Source: Lactifluus volemus (taxonomy: Eukaryota; Basidiomycota; Agaricomycetes; Russulales; Russulaceae). Taken from it: 64,000 nucleotides of DNA. Shown here piece after piece: positions 1-10,150 of the stretch. The stretch covers positions 744,001-808,000 of the forward strand of contig WTXI01000006.1 in assembly GCA_022376515.1 (NCBI GenBank), written 5' to 3'. A program made the translations under genes and the position numbers. The notes below the pieces were generated by a model. That model was not told where the DNA came from and ran no database searches. It saw nothing but the letters and a program-made list of their open reading frames with translations. Position 1 is the stretch's first letter. Each line of letters starts with the position of its first letter.

Positions 1-155
1 AAGATACCTTTCATACCATAGATATTCTCATCTCATAGTGTTCAATCCAAAATTTGTATGAGCATGAACATGCTGTCATAAGAGAAAAAAAATACACAAC
101 TCGGTGTGCAAGGTCTGATGTGGATGAGGCAACATCTAAGTTACTATTAGGTGCA

Positions 156-883
156 TCAATCCTGAATGATCGTAGTTTTTTCAGAAACATAGATTCCATC
201 CAAGAACTTGCGAATATCTTTGTTTCGTACTTTGCAAATCCCCTGGATGGATGCCGCTAGCAATACCTAAGGATCAAACACCGCTTGCCAACAATTTGTG
301 AACTTACCTGACTGTGATACATTCTCAATATCTGCGCCTTCAAGGATCAACTCATCCTTCTGCGCCTTACTTTCGGATATTGTTACACCATCCAACATGT
401 CTACGTGTCGCACAGTCTGGGTCATGCAGTGTATGAGTGAAATAGCGAATTGAGACGGAGCCCACCCTACCTTCTCACCCAAGAAATTCCTTATTTCGAC
501 CCTACGCCCATCTTCCTGGATGATACAGTTGATGGGGAAGTGGGCGTATACCGCACGCATTTTGTATAGGAAGCCCTACTCCCGCTGATGAGCCACAAGA
601 GAAGGACACATAACGACGGCCAGACCTTTGTCACACCTGTTGCCATGTTAGATATGAGTGACTTTATTGTCCGAAGGCAAGCGACATGTTTCCGATTTCC
701 CTGCCAGACTGCAAGAGTGACCATGTTGCCTTTGCCTTTAATCAGACGGATGTCCATGTTCACATGCCGAACGTTCTTCGTAAGAGTTCCTCGGGGCCCA
801 GTGACCACAATAACTCGCGACTTCACGGAGACTGTCACCCCATCTGGAACCTCCAGTTCTTCAGTTTGGAGGATATCGCGCAT
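156..883 (-). CDS. RPL9: 60S ribosomal protein L9 (uL6)
   Basis: Large-subunit ribosomal protein uL6, which binds 25S rRNA near the sarcin-ricin loop in the cytoplasm. Four exons splice cleanly on the minus strand: 883-626, 575-471, 416-308 and 256-156, giving 573 nt and 190 aa, the usual length for the family. The protein starts [16 protein letters not shown] and contains the family blocks [50 protein letters not shown] and [17 protein letters not shown]. Every exon junction restores a conserved codon (GVTK/GFLYK, EK/TVRHV, SQS/AASIQG), so the gene looks intact. It is transcribed divergently from PCF11. An intron in the leader probably ends directly before the ATG. Identity is near certain; only the transcript ends are unknown. 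Confidence 0.96.
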
Positions 884-1041
884 CTACAAGGAGACAGACA
901 GGTGTCAGTGATTGTACCCTCACGGCATCCAGTTACGGTCGATGCATCCATCGGATAGTAATCATTGTACCTCCGTGATGTCGAGAAGTTTCACAAACAG
1001 ATGTTGAAATGGGTGATTGGACAATAGAAAGTAATACTCAC
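884..1041 (-). other. Probable leader intron of RPL9
   Basis: On the minus strand a consensus donor (CCAAG/GTGAGT, donor at 1041) upstream of RPL9 pairs with an acceptor CCTTGTAG at 887-884 that abuts the start codon ATGCGCG. The stretch between them has no conserved coding content. An early intron is common in fungal ribosomal protein genes; here it would lie wholly in the 5' leader. This is inferred from splice motifs only. Confidence 0.6.
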
Positions 1042-1373
1042 CTTGGAATAACTGGTCTTGAGGTTGTCTGCGACGGCAATGACACTTTCTTGATGTGTGA
1101 ACGCTCTGTGGCGGGAATAGAGTTTGTCTGTCGGAGTTTCAACGGGTCTCATTCCGCAGTTCGGAGCTCAACAATTCTCTTACTTGTTTCTTTCCAACCA
1201 CCATCATCGCATCGCAGGACTTGTCGTGAGCTGTCCGTTATTGCCGGATAGAACAGCTCGATTTTACACGGCGTTGTCGTAAAACTTCTACGGGGTTTCT
1301 CATATTTAGCACACTCCACGTGTAAGGTCATCTGCCCAGGCGTTCGCTCGAGCGTTTGAGTTGTTTCTGCAAG
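1042..1373. promoter_or_regulatory. Shared promoter region RPL9/PCF11
   Basis: About 330 bp lie between the inferred first exon of RPL9 (minus) and the PCF11 start codon (plus). The stretch should hold both promoters. No clear TATA element was recognised, and ORFs in it are short and without family resemblance. Confidence 0.4.
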
Positions 1374-3835
1374 ATGTCAATGTATCCTCAGCAACAGGCT
1401 TATAGTCAGCCGCCGTTTCCTCATGCTTACCCTCCCCAACCACCTTCATATTCGTTACCGTCTTCAGTATACCCTGTTGATCCAGCAACGTTTCGTTGCG
1501 ATTATACTGCCAGGCTAGCAGGCCTGACAGACAACTCGCGACTGATAATCCAAGGGCTATCGATGTATGCCCATGACTTCTCTAGATGGGGAGATGTCGT
1601 TACTCAGTGCATTGAGGCTCACATACGCAGGGTGAGTGATCTACTATCATCGATTGGTCGCTCCTTCTGGAGCACGTCTGCTCGAGTGACGGGTTAGAAG
1701 ATGGAGTGGCCATCTCGTCTAGAGTTGTTTTGTCACTTGTGCTCTTGTATCTGTATCTGTAGTACTAGTCGTGCTACATCACAAACGATAAGAGTGCAGA
1801 AAAAATGCATTAGTCACTGTAGTCGCCCATCACTGTTCGCCGCTCGTGCGACGAAGTGGCGGCCAGTCGCCTTGACAGCTGTTTTCACCGGTGGCTGACT
1901 CATACCCGTATTTCCTTTTTTAGGTTCCTCCGGAGATGAAGCTTCCGGCATTTTACCTTGTTGACGCATTATCAAAAAACGTCTTTGATCCTTATGCCGG
2001 TCATTTTGCGTCTATCGTGGCGCCGCTATTCCTGGAGACTTATCTGCAGGTTGACCAGCAAACCCGTGGCAAGATGGAAGAAATGCTCCTGACGTGGAGA
2101 ACGGGCGCTCCCAATGGTCGGGAGCTTTTTGGGGTGGGACCTCAAGTTGCCATAGAGCGAGGGATTTGGCCGTCAAACCCAGGGCACAGTGTATGTATTC
2201 CCCTCCCCCTTTGCTGATGTTATAAACTTATGAAGCATAGTCATCATCTCATTCTGCCAACGCTTTTGTCTCAAAATCACAAGTGCTAAGTGAGTTAGAG
2301 TTTGCTCTTCGTCAGAAAGAGCGGGCTCTCCAAAGCAACCCGTACGACACTGTCGCGCAGAACCACATTAGCGTTTTGTCACAGGTACGCCTGACCACTT
2401 GCCTTTCGTTTGTCTTTTCTCATAATAGAATAGTTACGCAAACTCGTGGAGGCTGGCGTGTCTCAGGATGAGCTTGCGCAGATCCTCGCCCAATTACGCG
2501 CGCTTGTTCGACCAACTTCTGTGAATCCCGCTGCCCCGCCAACCCTTCCTACGTCGTCCAAGTACACTTCCGTTGCGCCCTATCCGCCGCTTATGTACAA
2601 TCAGACTGTTGTACCAGCTGGTACTTCACTAGTTCATCCCCAGTATTCACAGCCCAACGCTCCGACCCATCCGAATTCAGCCCAATTCCAGATTTCAGAC
2701 ACTGCTAAATTAAATCCTGTTGCGAGCACAGTTCCTCCACCTATTCCCAATATCACTGGTCTGTTTGAAGCTCTTGTAAAGGCAGGGGTAGTATCCGCTA
2801 CCTCTACGCCTACGGGAGCTGGTGCTACTGTGCAAGCTCCAGATGATTCTCAGTCTCGTGATGTTCAGTCGCCCAGTGAATCTCATTTGGAAGATGCGCG
2901 TGCTTATCGGAAAGCAATCTTGGCCGTGGACGTGAGATTTTCAAGCACCGAGATCAGCAGGTACAGTATTCAACTCGTTAGCCAACCAGTTTGGCTCACA
3001 CCCTCTTTAGACACCGTCCCAATATAGTACACTTTCTCTACGAACGCGTGCCAGTGCAGTGTAAGCAGTGTGGTCTCCGATTTTCCGACACGGTAGAAGG
3101 CAAGAAGACTATGCAAGAACACCTTGACATGCATTTCGGCAGAATCGTAAGGCATCGCAGAGTGTCGGACGTGGCCATTGCCGGAGTTGGTTCCTTGGTG
3201 TTGAGGTGAGTGACGGAATATGATATTGCACACATCAAAGTTGACTGGCTTGTACAGGACTGGACCCGTGATTTGCCTTACAGTAGCGGTGAAAAAATCA
3301 CAAGTCTCTCATCCCGTCTATCCAGTGCCAAGGCGGTTGCGACTGCAGAGAGTGCCAAGCGTGATGCTGAACTTTGCGCACTGTTTGTTGTTGTTCCGCC
3401 TGGCGATGAGGCGAAGCACGTTACGTGTCCGATTTGTAAAGAGGTCTTTAAGTCTGAATTCAACGAGGATGACGAAGAATGGATATGGAAGAACGCCCGC
3501 AAGATTGATAAGGTACGTCCATCGTAAATGCGATTGGTCTGCAGTTATTGACCGTGGTCTGACAGATGATATATCACGCAACATGTCATGCAGAAGCTAT
3601 GGCTATTAGCGGTTCGCTCACAGCTCGTCTGCGTCAGGGTTTCACGGGCAGCCGCTCTGGGACGCCTGATGTGTCATCATTACGTGCTACTCCACCAGGG
3701 TTGAGCAAGGCTGAGTCCCCAACTCCGAAGTTTGGTATCAAGCGTAAGGTTGAAGCTGACAGTACTAGTGGGAGTGCTGGCGGACGACCAGATGGCTCCC
3801 CGCCGCTGAAGAAAGTGATATTGGCGTCCGCGTGA
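1374..3835 (+). CDS. PCF11: Pcf11-like mRNA cleavage/termination factor
   Basis: Component of the pre-mRNA 3'-end cleavage complex; it binds the RNA polymerase II C-terminal domain and bridges to Clp1 and Rna14/15 in the nucleus. The N-terminal CID spans the first three exons (YTARLAGLTDNSRLIIQGL, KLPAFYLVDALSKNV, Q-rich start MSMYPQQQ). A proline-rich linker follows, then a C2H2-like finger (CKQCGLRFSD ... HLDMHF), the Clp1-contact block (SVGRGHCRSWFLGVEDW) and a second finger (CPICKEVF ... YHATCHAEA). Exons are about 1374-1631, 1924-2190, 2241-2384, 2434-2960, 3012-3205, 3258-3512 and 3566-3835; the first intron is long (292 nt). One base is missing near 3134-3139: the frame reads HFGRIV, while HF-QNRKASQSVGRGH continues only in the next frame. 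The break is best explained by an indel error in a conserved essential gene. Confidence 0.9.
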
Positions 3836-4626
3836 TTCCCTTGCATTGTTTTGATTTGCGCATTCATTCTTATTCATCAGCATTATCTGGCATATGTATA
3901 CTGCACACAATACCATATATTCACTCGTGAATGACTTGCAAGTGTTCTGTCGCGTGCCATTGTAAAAAAATAAAAATAAAGTCAGCTTCGTCGCTACAAT
4001 CGCCAAGGTAGCCACATTTTTCGCAGAGTGCGAGCATCCCGTGAAGTATCTGAGGGTGCACGCGTTCTCTAATATTTATTGTTTTATTCCGTACAGTACT
4101 TTACGGGTTTTGCGTTCTGATCTCCGAGTCGCTTGTACGCCTACGGCTTCAAGTTGTTCTGCACTTTTTACCTCTCGACCCGTAATAACCATGTGTGTTT
4201 GTTAGGTTCGTAGCCTTACCGTCGCGTTTTGACGCGTTAGTGTTTACTTTAGACACGTGTAGCTACGGTGAAATTTGTATTTAAGGACTTGTGGATTCAC
4301 GTTGTACGTGGAGAGCAGGCATCGCTGTGGTCACGATCTCCCATTACTCATTCTAAGCTTTCGTCCATCGATGTCCATCTCTTAAGTCACAAAGTCTCGT
4401 TATCGTGTCTGCGTGGTCTCGTGTCAGCCTTTACTTCACTTCTCACCAGCATCGCTCGGTTGTTCCCCGTTACCTCTTTTCGCCGCTTCTCACTCTCCAC
4501 TCTATCAAACTTGCAGTCCCCAGTCTCCGCCGGTCCGCATACACCAACGTCTAAAGCCGATTAAAAGGTTCAAAACACAACACGGAGATCGTTGTACTCA
4601 CGCGCTTCCGAGTCTCCGAACTGGCC
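3836..4626. other. Intergenic region PCF11 to SWT1-like gene
   Basis: About 790 bp. The first part should hold the PCF11 3' end. The rest probably carries the promoter and perhaps missed 5' exons of the next gene. An ORF at 4268-4564 has no recognisable domain and is not called. Confidence 0.4.
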
Positions 4627-6130
4627 GTGATGAACGTTTCACGACAGTACATTATTGAGGGTAGCGAGATATCCCCGAGGCCCACGATGCTGACTAACGA
4701 CAATAATATTGCTCAGATATCGATACCCTACAGGATGCCACTCTCCGTCGCATCGACGAAGTTATCAATCAGGATGTCGAGATGCAAGCAAGTCGGTTTC
4801 ACCAAAAGTAGCGAGACTGACGCCTGAATTTTGAAATCACAGCCTCTGGCAGTGGATTTGATTCTCCATCTGGTTGTGGACACGAACGTACTTCTTCATC
4901 AGCTCGACGCGTTGCAGCAATTTGTCATTGACATCGAACACCACCTGCCATTTACTTACAAATCATTATACCCGGAATCGTCATCAGCGAGCTCGATAGG
5001 TGCATATATTCAACTTTTACTACATCAATGTACTGAACCTCTAATACTGATCTCGGACACAGACAGAAGACACGGGACGATCAAGTAGCGTGGGCGGCGC
5101 GCCTGGCCTCGACGTGGTTGCTCGAGAAAGTGAAAGAGCGACGCTTGGTGAAGGGACAAACTCACGAGGAAACATGCAAGGCATCGGGGAGGTGGAACGT
5201 GAGAGATGTGAGAGAGCCCGAGGCAAGCACCAATCATTTCCCACATGGCATAAGCCAGATCAACTGATTGGACATACTGGCAGGGATGGTCTGAATCGAA
5301 CGACGACCTGATTTTAGACTGCTGCCAGTACTTCGCAAGGCGTCCACAGCATGGAGGCGTGGTTGCGCACGTGGCGCTGATCAGTGGAGACAAAAACCTG
5401 TGTGTAAAAGTTGAAAGCGTAGGTGGGGATCCATGATTTTAGTCCACGAAGATGACACATTTATACCTGTGTGGGGAGCGATAGGTATAAGGACGCTCAG
5501 TCCCAAGAACGACTGGACGAGCCAGGCAATCGCCACAGCATTATTTTCCGGTGTGCCGATGGTGCATTTGAGTGACTTTGACGGGCAAACGTCAAAGCCC
5601 AACGAAGAACGCTTCGAACGAATATTAGCCGCGCCAGGAGGCCTTCGGATGCAATGGAAGTGGATGAGGAGGAGCCGGTTAGGCCCAGCCACCCATTAGA
5701 CGTGCTTCATCTGGATGTCGTGGACCACTTCTCGCGCCTACTGTTAGGGGCCGTGGATCGGGTCGGAGGACCGGAAGTGGGACGGCATGGGCCGCCGAAC
5801 GGTCAGGTGTCTCAACATGCACCATGCTGGGCTCGGATAGGATTAGCCGACTGGACGCCACGAGAATGCGTGCAGTACCTGGGAAGAAATGAAGGGCTGC
5901 GGGGCTCAGGGGCGGCACTGGATAAGTTGGAGAACTTTTTGATGTACCCTGACAAGCGTGGAGGACGCAAGGGACAGGATTGGACTCGGAGTGATTGGGA
6001 TAGCTGCGTGGTTACGTTGGAAATTATCGGGAAATGTTGGGGAGATGACGAAATTGTCGAGTCAGCATCGGTGCTCAAGCGGTTCGCACGGGGAACATTC
6101 CAGCTGCGGATGAAGCCAACCGGGACGTGA
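4627..6130 (+). CDS. SWT1: SWT1-like PIN-domain endoribonuclease (frame-broken)
   Basis: Swt1 proteins are PIN-type RNA endonucleases acting in nuclear mRNP surveillance. Visible blocks in order: DTLQDATLRRIDEVINQDVE (4712-4780); the PIN start LAVDLILHLVVDTNVLLHQL with the first catalytic Asp; IIIPGIVISELD then RQKTRDDQVAWAARLAS across an intron (5009-5062); WLLEKVKERRLVKGQ; NDDLILDCCQYFA and LISGDKNLCVKVE, acidic PIN residues; GIRTLSPKNDWTSQAIA; an acidic MEVDEEEPVRP; and a C-terminal helical part ending KRFARGTFQLRMKPTGT. Blocks lie in different frames: at least four joins (near 4809, 4948, 5255 and 5620-5655) cannot be made by an ordinary GT-AG intron and need a one-base change. The start codon is uncertain; 4627 is the first ATG in frame with the first conserved block. 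Confidence 0.7.
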
Positions 6131-6225
6131 TGACGAGTCGGTGTTTGCATAAGGAAGTTGATTTATAATGAAAACAAAAAGGCTTTATTTCCTCACCTTT
6201 TTTTTTGCCCTTTCCTCACCCCCAA

Positions 6226-7897
6226 ATGGCCATGCGGAGACGGACAGTTCATGTCCTCCTTTTCATCCTCGGCTTATTCTTGCTGGGTACCGTCCTCGTC
6301 CTCTCTTCTGTTTCCTACTATCTCTCCATCCCAGAGGAAGCCTATATCAGAGAGGAAGAGCTTAATCCATCTCTCGATTTCCCCAATCAAAATTCCTCTC
6401 ACCGTCACAGACCCGAACGCATCCCTAGGATTATTCACCAGACTTGGAAGTCGGAAACTCTTCCACAAAAATGGAGAAATGTTTCTGAGGGATGTCAAGC
6501 TATGATGCCAGACTAGTATGTTCCAACTTGGTTTCGCTAGTTCCTCGTGTTCATTTTATCATTCCAGTGAATATATGCTATGGACAGATGCCACGTCCCG
6601 CGAGTTCATTGCGCAAAAGTATCATTGGTTCCTCGACACGTTTGATTCTTACCCCTATGCCATCCAACGGGCGGACGCTATCCGCTACTTTGTCCTTCAT
6701 CATTATGGCGGTGTCTACATGGACCTCGACATCGGTTGTGTTCGTCGTATGGACCCTCTCCTCGTCTTTCCTGTCGTCCTTCCTCGCACCGTTCCCGTTG
6801 GTGTCTCCAATGACCTCATGTTTGCTGAAAAAGAACATCCTTTCATGGCTCAGACTATCCACAATTTGGTTACCTTCGATCATAATTGGATTCTCAACTA
6901 TCCTACAGTCATGTTCTCTACTGGCCCTATGTTCCTCTCTGCACAATACGGCCTCTACAGCTCTTCCCAGCCTCTCACCCCCGAGATGCCTGGCGGTGAG
7001 GTCCGCATTCTCCCCAAGTCGCTTTATGGAAAGAATGCCGACTCAGACGACGCGCCGAATTCCTTCTTCACCCACTTCTACGGCAGCAGTTGGCACTCGG
7101 ATGACGCTGCATTCATAGGATTCCTGGGAAACTGGGGTAAAGTTTTACTTTGGGTTGGATTAGTCGTTTTGATAGGAAGCTTGGTTAAGCTTGGGTATGG
7201 CAACTCCAAGCAACGGCATCATGGTTATGGGAGCATCGGTGGATACGATGTCCTCCTTCCTCGCTGGGTCGAGCGCAATGGTCGATGGCACCTGGACCTG
7301 GGCTGGCTGTCGCTCCCCGGGCGGATATCCCTTCCATCACCTTCAGCATTTTCGAGTCGCCATCCGGACTTAGTGGCAGATGACACGTCTAGCCTTGAGG
7401 ACGGAGACGACGTACAACTTCTTCCACTTTCCATCAACGTTCCACCCTCGTCATCTGTGTCGGACGTCTCAACGGATGACGGGGATGTGGCCCATCCTGC
7501 GAATGGTGTCGTACGACGCATACGTCACCGCGTCGCATCGCTCCTTGGCTCTTCACAATCATCACATCCAACCCGCCGGCGTCGGGGGGTAATGTTTTTC
7601 CTCCCTGCGTTCAGTTCATCTTCCGGGGGCGTTGCGCTTCCTAACGACGATACAAGTTCGCATCCGCCATTCACACCGCGATCACTGTCGCTGTCTCAGC
7701 GTTCAATATATCGGCCTGATAAGCATCCATCACTCGCTGACCATGAAGCGGGCTTCAGCCACTCCAGGGATGGAGCAAGATCCGCGGGCTCGACCCCTCC
7801 GTCATATGACGACGTGGTCGTCGCAACACCTTCACGCACGACCGCAGGAAATGCTGATTCCAGCGGTACACGACGACCACACCCTAGGCTATCATAA
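6226..7897 (+). CDS. GT32 glycosyltransferase, IPC mannosyltransferase type
   Basis: Likely transfers mannose from GDP-mannose to inositol phosphorylceramide in the Golgi, like the yeast Sur1/Csh1 catalytic subunits. Two exons (6226-6515, 6568-7897) give 539 aa with no frame problem. A signal-anchor helix lies near residues 9-32 (LLFILGLFLLGTVLVLSS). The GT32 core follows: IPRIIHQTWKSETLPQKW, YEYMLWTD, IQRADAIRYFVLHHYGG and the DXD motif within VYMDLDIGC. A second membrane helix (VLLWVGLVVLIGSLV) follows the catalytic domain, as in the Sur1 family. The C-terminal third is low-complexity and serine-rich, probably cytosolic. The ATG at 6226 is the first in frame with the anchor helix. It is convergent with the MFS gene downstream. 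Another GT32 acceptor is possible. Confidence 0.87.
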
Positions 7898-8263
7898 GCC
7901 AAGCCATTGTGTCATAGTTTGCTGTTGTGCATGCTTTATCATTCTCCATCTATCCACATATACCTTCGAGATCCCAGCGTCATGACCTCGCGGTAATTTA
8001 TCCACTCGCTCATGCCTCAACGGCGCGAACATCATACCACTTTTGTTTATCTTGCTATACGCCATTAAAGCCGTTTCGTGTCCCGCAACGACGCATACGG
8101 TCTTTTGCTTTCTATTTTACATCTTGTAGTCTGACTAGGCCAAGTTCTGGAATACAACCTGACGGTGAAGGCCATGACGGTATTATTTTTAGGGTAAATA
8201 GAAGAATTCTAAAGTTTTCATCTTGAAGAGTCGGCATGTGAGTGTGCGTGATACGATGATTGA

Positions 8264-10150
8264 TCAAGCTGTTTTGAAAGCCGATTTACGCAGAACTCTT
8301 CGCATATGAAACGAGAGGCTACCCATGGCGACAGCAGCGGCTGCGTAAGTGATAGAGGGGCCAAACGTCCAATAAGCTGCGCAAGCTACAAACTCAAAAG
8401 GTCAGTATGGCAGCAACCCGACAATTGAACATTTTTTTCGTTACCCAACAACGGCCCTAGAGCCCGTCCGAGTTGACCGGATGAGCGGAAACGCCCTAGA
8501 GCCCGGCCCTTTGCAAGTTCCGGGCGGTCGAGGTCGACAGTGCTCTCCGCGGCTGCGGCTTCCTCCGGCGCCTCATCACACTGCAATGACGCATGTGCCG
8601 TCAGGGCATTGACGACCGTCGCGGAAGTAAATCCCATGCAGATCGCGGCGGCTTGCAGGAGTCGGACCGCGAGGCCGGGACGAGTGAGAGTAAAATGAGG
8701 AAGGAGGGCGAGGGCGACGAGACCGATGGCGCAGCTGGACGCGCCTCGACGGGCCATCTTGAGCTCTCCGACTCGCGTGAGAGAACGTCGGACGTAGCCA
8801 CCTTGTAGGACTGCGGACACGATTCCTATGCCGCCGATCAACTTGCCGTTCTGAGTGTTGCCCCAGTCAAATACTGTGGGAGGAGGGGATGAACGCGTAT
8901 CTGATGAGGGTTGTATTTCACGTACGGTCAAAGGTAAGAAACGTGAGCGTGAACTCGATGCCAGAGAAGATTATAAGGAAGAGAAAATGGAGCATGCGGA
9001 GAGTCTTGAGCATCTTGATCCGCTGTTCAGCTGGACGGACCGGGACGCCATCACCGCCATCACTCGCCCGATGGTCGGTTGTTGAGTGTTCTCCGGCCTT
9101 TTCCGAGCCATGTCGACCGAGCTTCTTCCCTAGCGTCTCTGGCAACGCGACCCCGAGGAAAAGAGTCTCCGCCACGAGCAAGACTAGCGTGAGAATTGCT
9201 GGAACGGCATAGATATTCAGCTCCATGCCCAGGACCTGCCCGAGTGCCACGGGTCCGGAGGCAAAGTAAGCGCCAATGGGCGGTCCGATGCAGAAGCATA
9301 TGGCGAAAGCGATGCCTACATGGGCAAGGGCCTTTGCGCGGTTGGCAGGTGTTGTGATATCGGAGAGAATCGCACTGGATAGAACCGAGATGGGCCTACT
9401 AACATCGTTCAAATTTTTAAGATGACGTACATCGCCAGTTGGACATTGCCTTCACTCAGCCCTCCTATCACACGCGACAGCATGTACGATGCGAAAGTTG
9501 TACTCCATATCCATCTATAGGAACAAGCAGATCAGTATCAACGCCCCCTGGAAATGTATTTTCACACGTACACCAGGGCAGAGAGGATATTGCCAACCAT
9601 GGAGATTAAGAGAATCTTTTTGCGGCCATACTTGTCGGAGAGAGACCCAATGTAGGGAGAAACCAGGAACTGAAGTGTTCTGATGGCGCAGCTGAGATAG
9701 ATGTGTCGAACACCGATGGAGGCCGTTCTGCTCACGAGAATACAGAGCCCATGAGCCCGCCTTTGTACGTTTTGTGTAAGCTTGCATTAAACGAACGAGC
9801 TATAGATAAGCCTACCAAGAAGGACGATATCCCATCTCTTTGAGTTGTGAGATGGGTTATAGAACTGCCCGCGAATTGTAGACACTGCCCATAACGTCCT
9901 TGACAAAAAGCCGTGAGGAACCGATGCCTCCCTCTGAGTTGATTTGTGTGAGTGTGAGATCATAGAGACTGGATTTTCTGAGTACATACCTGAGTGTACC
10001 ATTCAATGAGGCGGGGGAAAAGCGGGAGCGGAATAGTGAACGCTACATATTCCCTTCCCGTCGGAAACTAGAAAAACGGGACCACTAAAATAACTTACCG
10101 AAAAGGTCCAGGATCAAAGAGACAAAAACGACGGTTTCGACCTTGCCCAT
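8264..10150 (-). CDS. MFS transporter, MFSD10/tetracycline-carrier-like
   Basis: A multi-spanning carrier of the major facilitator superfamily, resembling the MFSD10/Tet-type branch; the substrate cannot be told from sequence. Nine exons were joined by hand. The N-terminus is MGKVETVVFVSLILDLF / AFTIPLPLFPRLIEWYTQ. A loop ends WDIVLLG / GLMGSVFS, then CAIRTLQFLVSPYIGSLSD and KYGRKKILLISMVGNI, the classic MFS loop 2-3 signature (G-x-L-[SA]-D-[KR]-x-G-R-[KR]). Next come YMLSRVIGGLSEGNVQLAI, AILSDITTPANRAKALAH, IGPPIGAYFAS and, in the second half, LTFLTFDLFDWGNTQNGKL plus AVLQGGYVRR. The last exon ends at 8264 (SLSFHMRRVLRKSAFKTA). All junctions keep frame, so the gene looks intact. Confidence 0.88.

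Noticed and set aside
1701..1898. ORF between PCF11 exons 1 and 2
   Set aside because: It lies in the long first intron, which has a clear GTGAGT donor and TTTTTTAG acceptor restoring the CID frame.
3134..3139. Programmed frameshift in PCF11
   Set aside because: No slippery heptamer or stop-adjacent context, and the same one-base pattern occurs in many unrelated genes, so an indel error is simpler.
8593..9212. Plus-strand ORFs over the MFS gene
   Set aside because: Shadows of the carrier, whose minus-strand exons carry clear MFS signatures.
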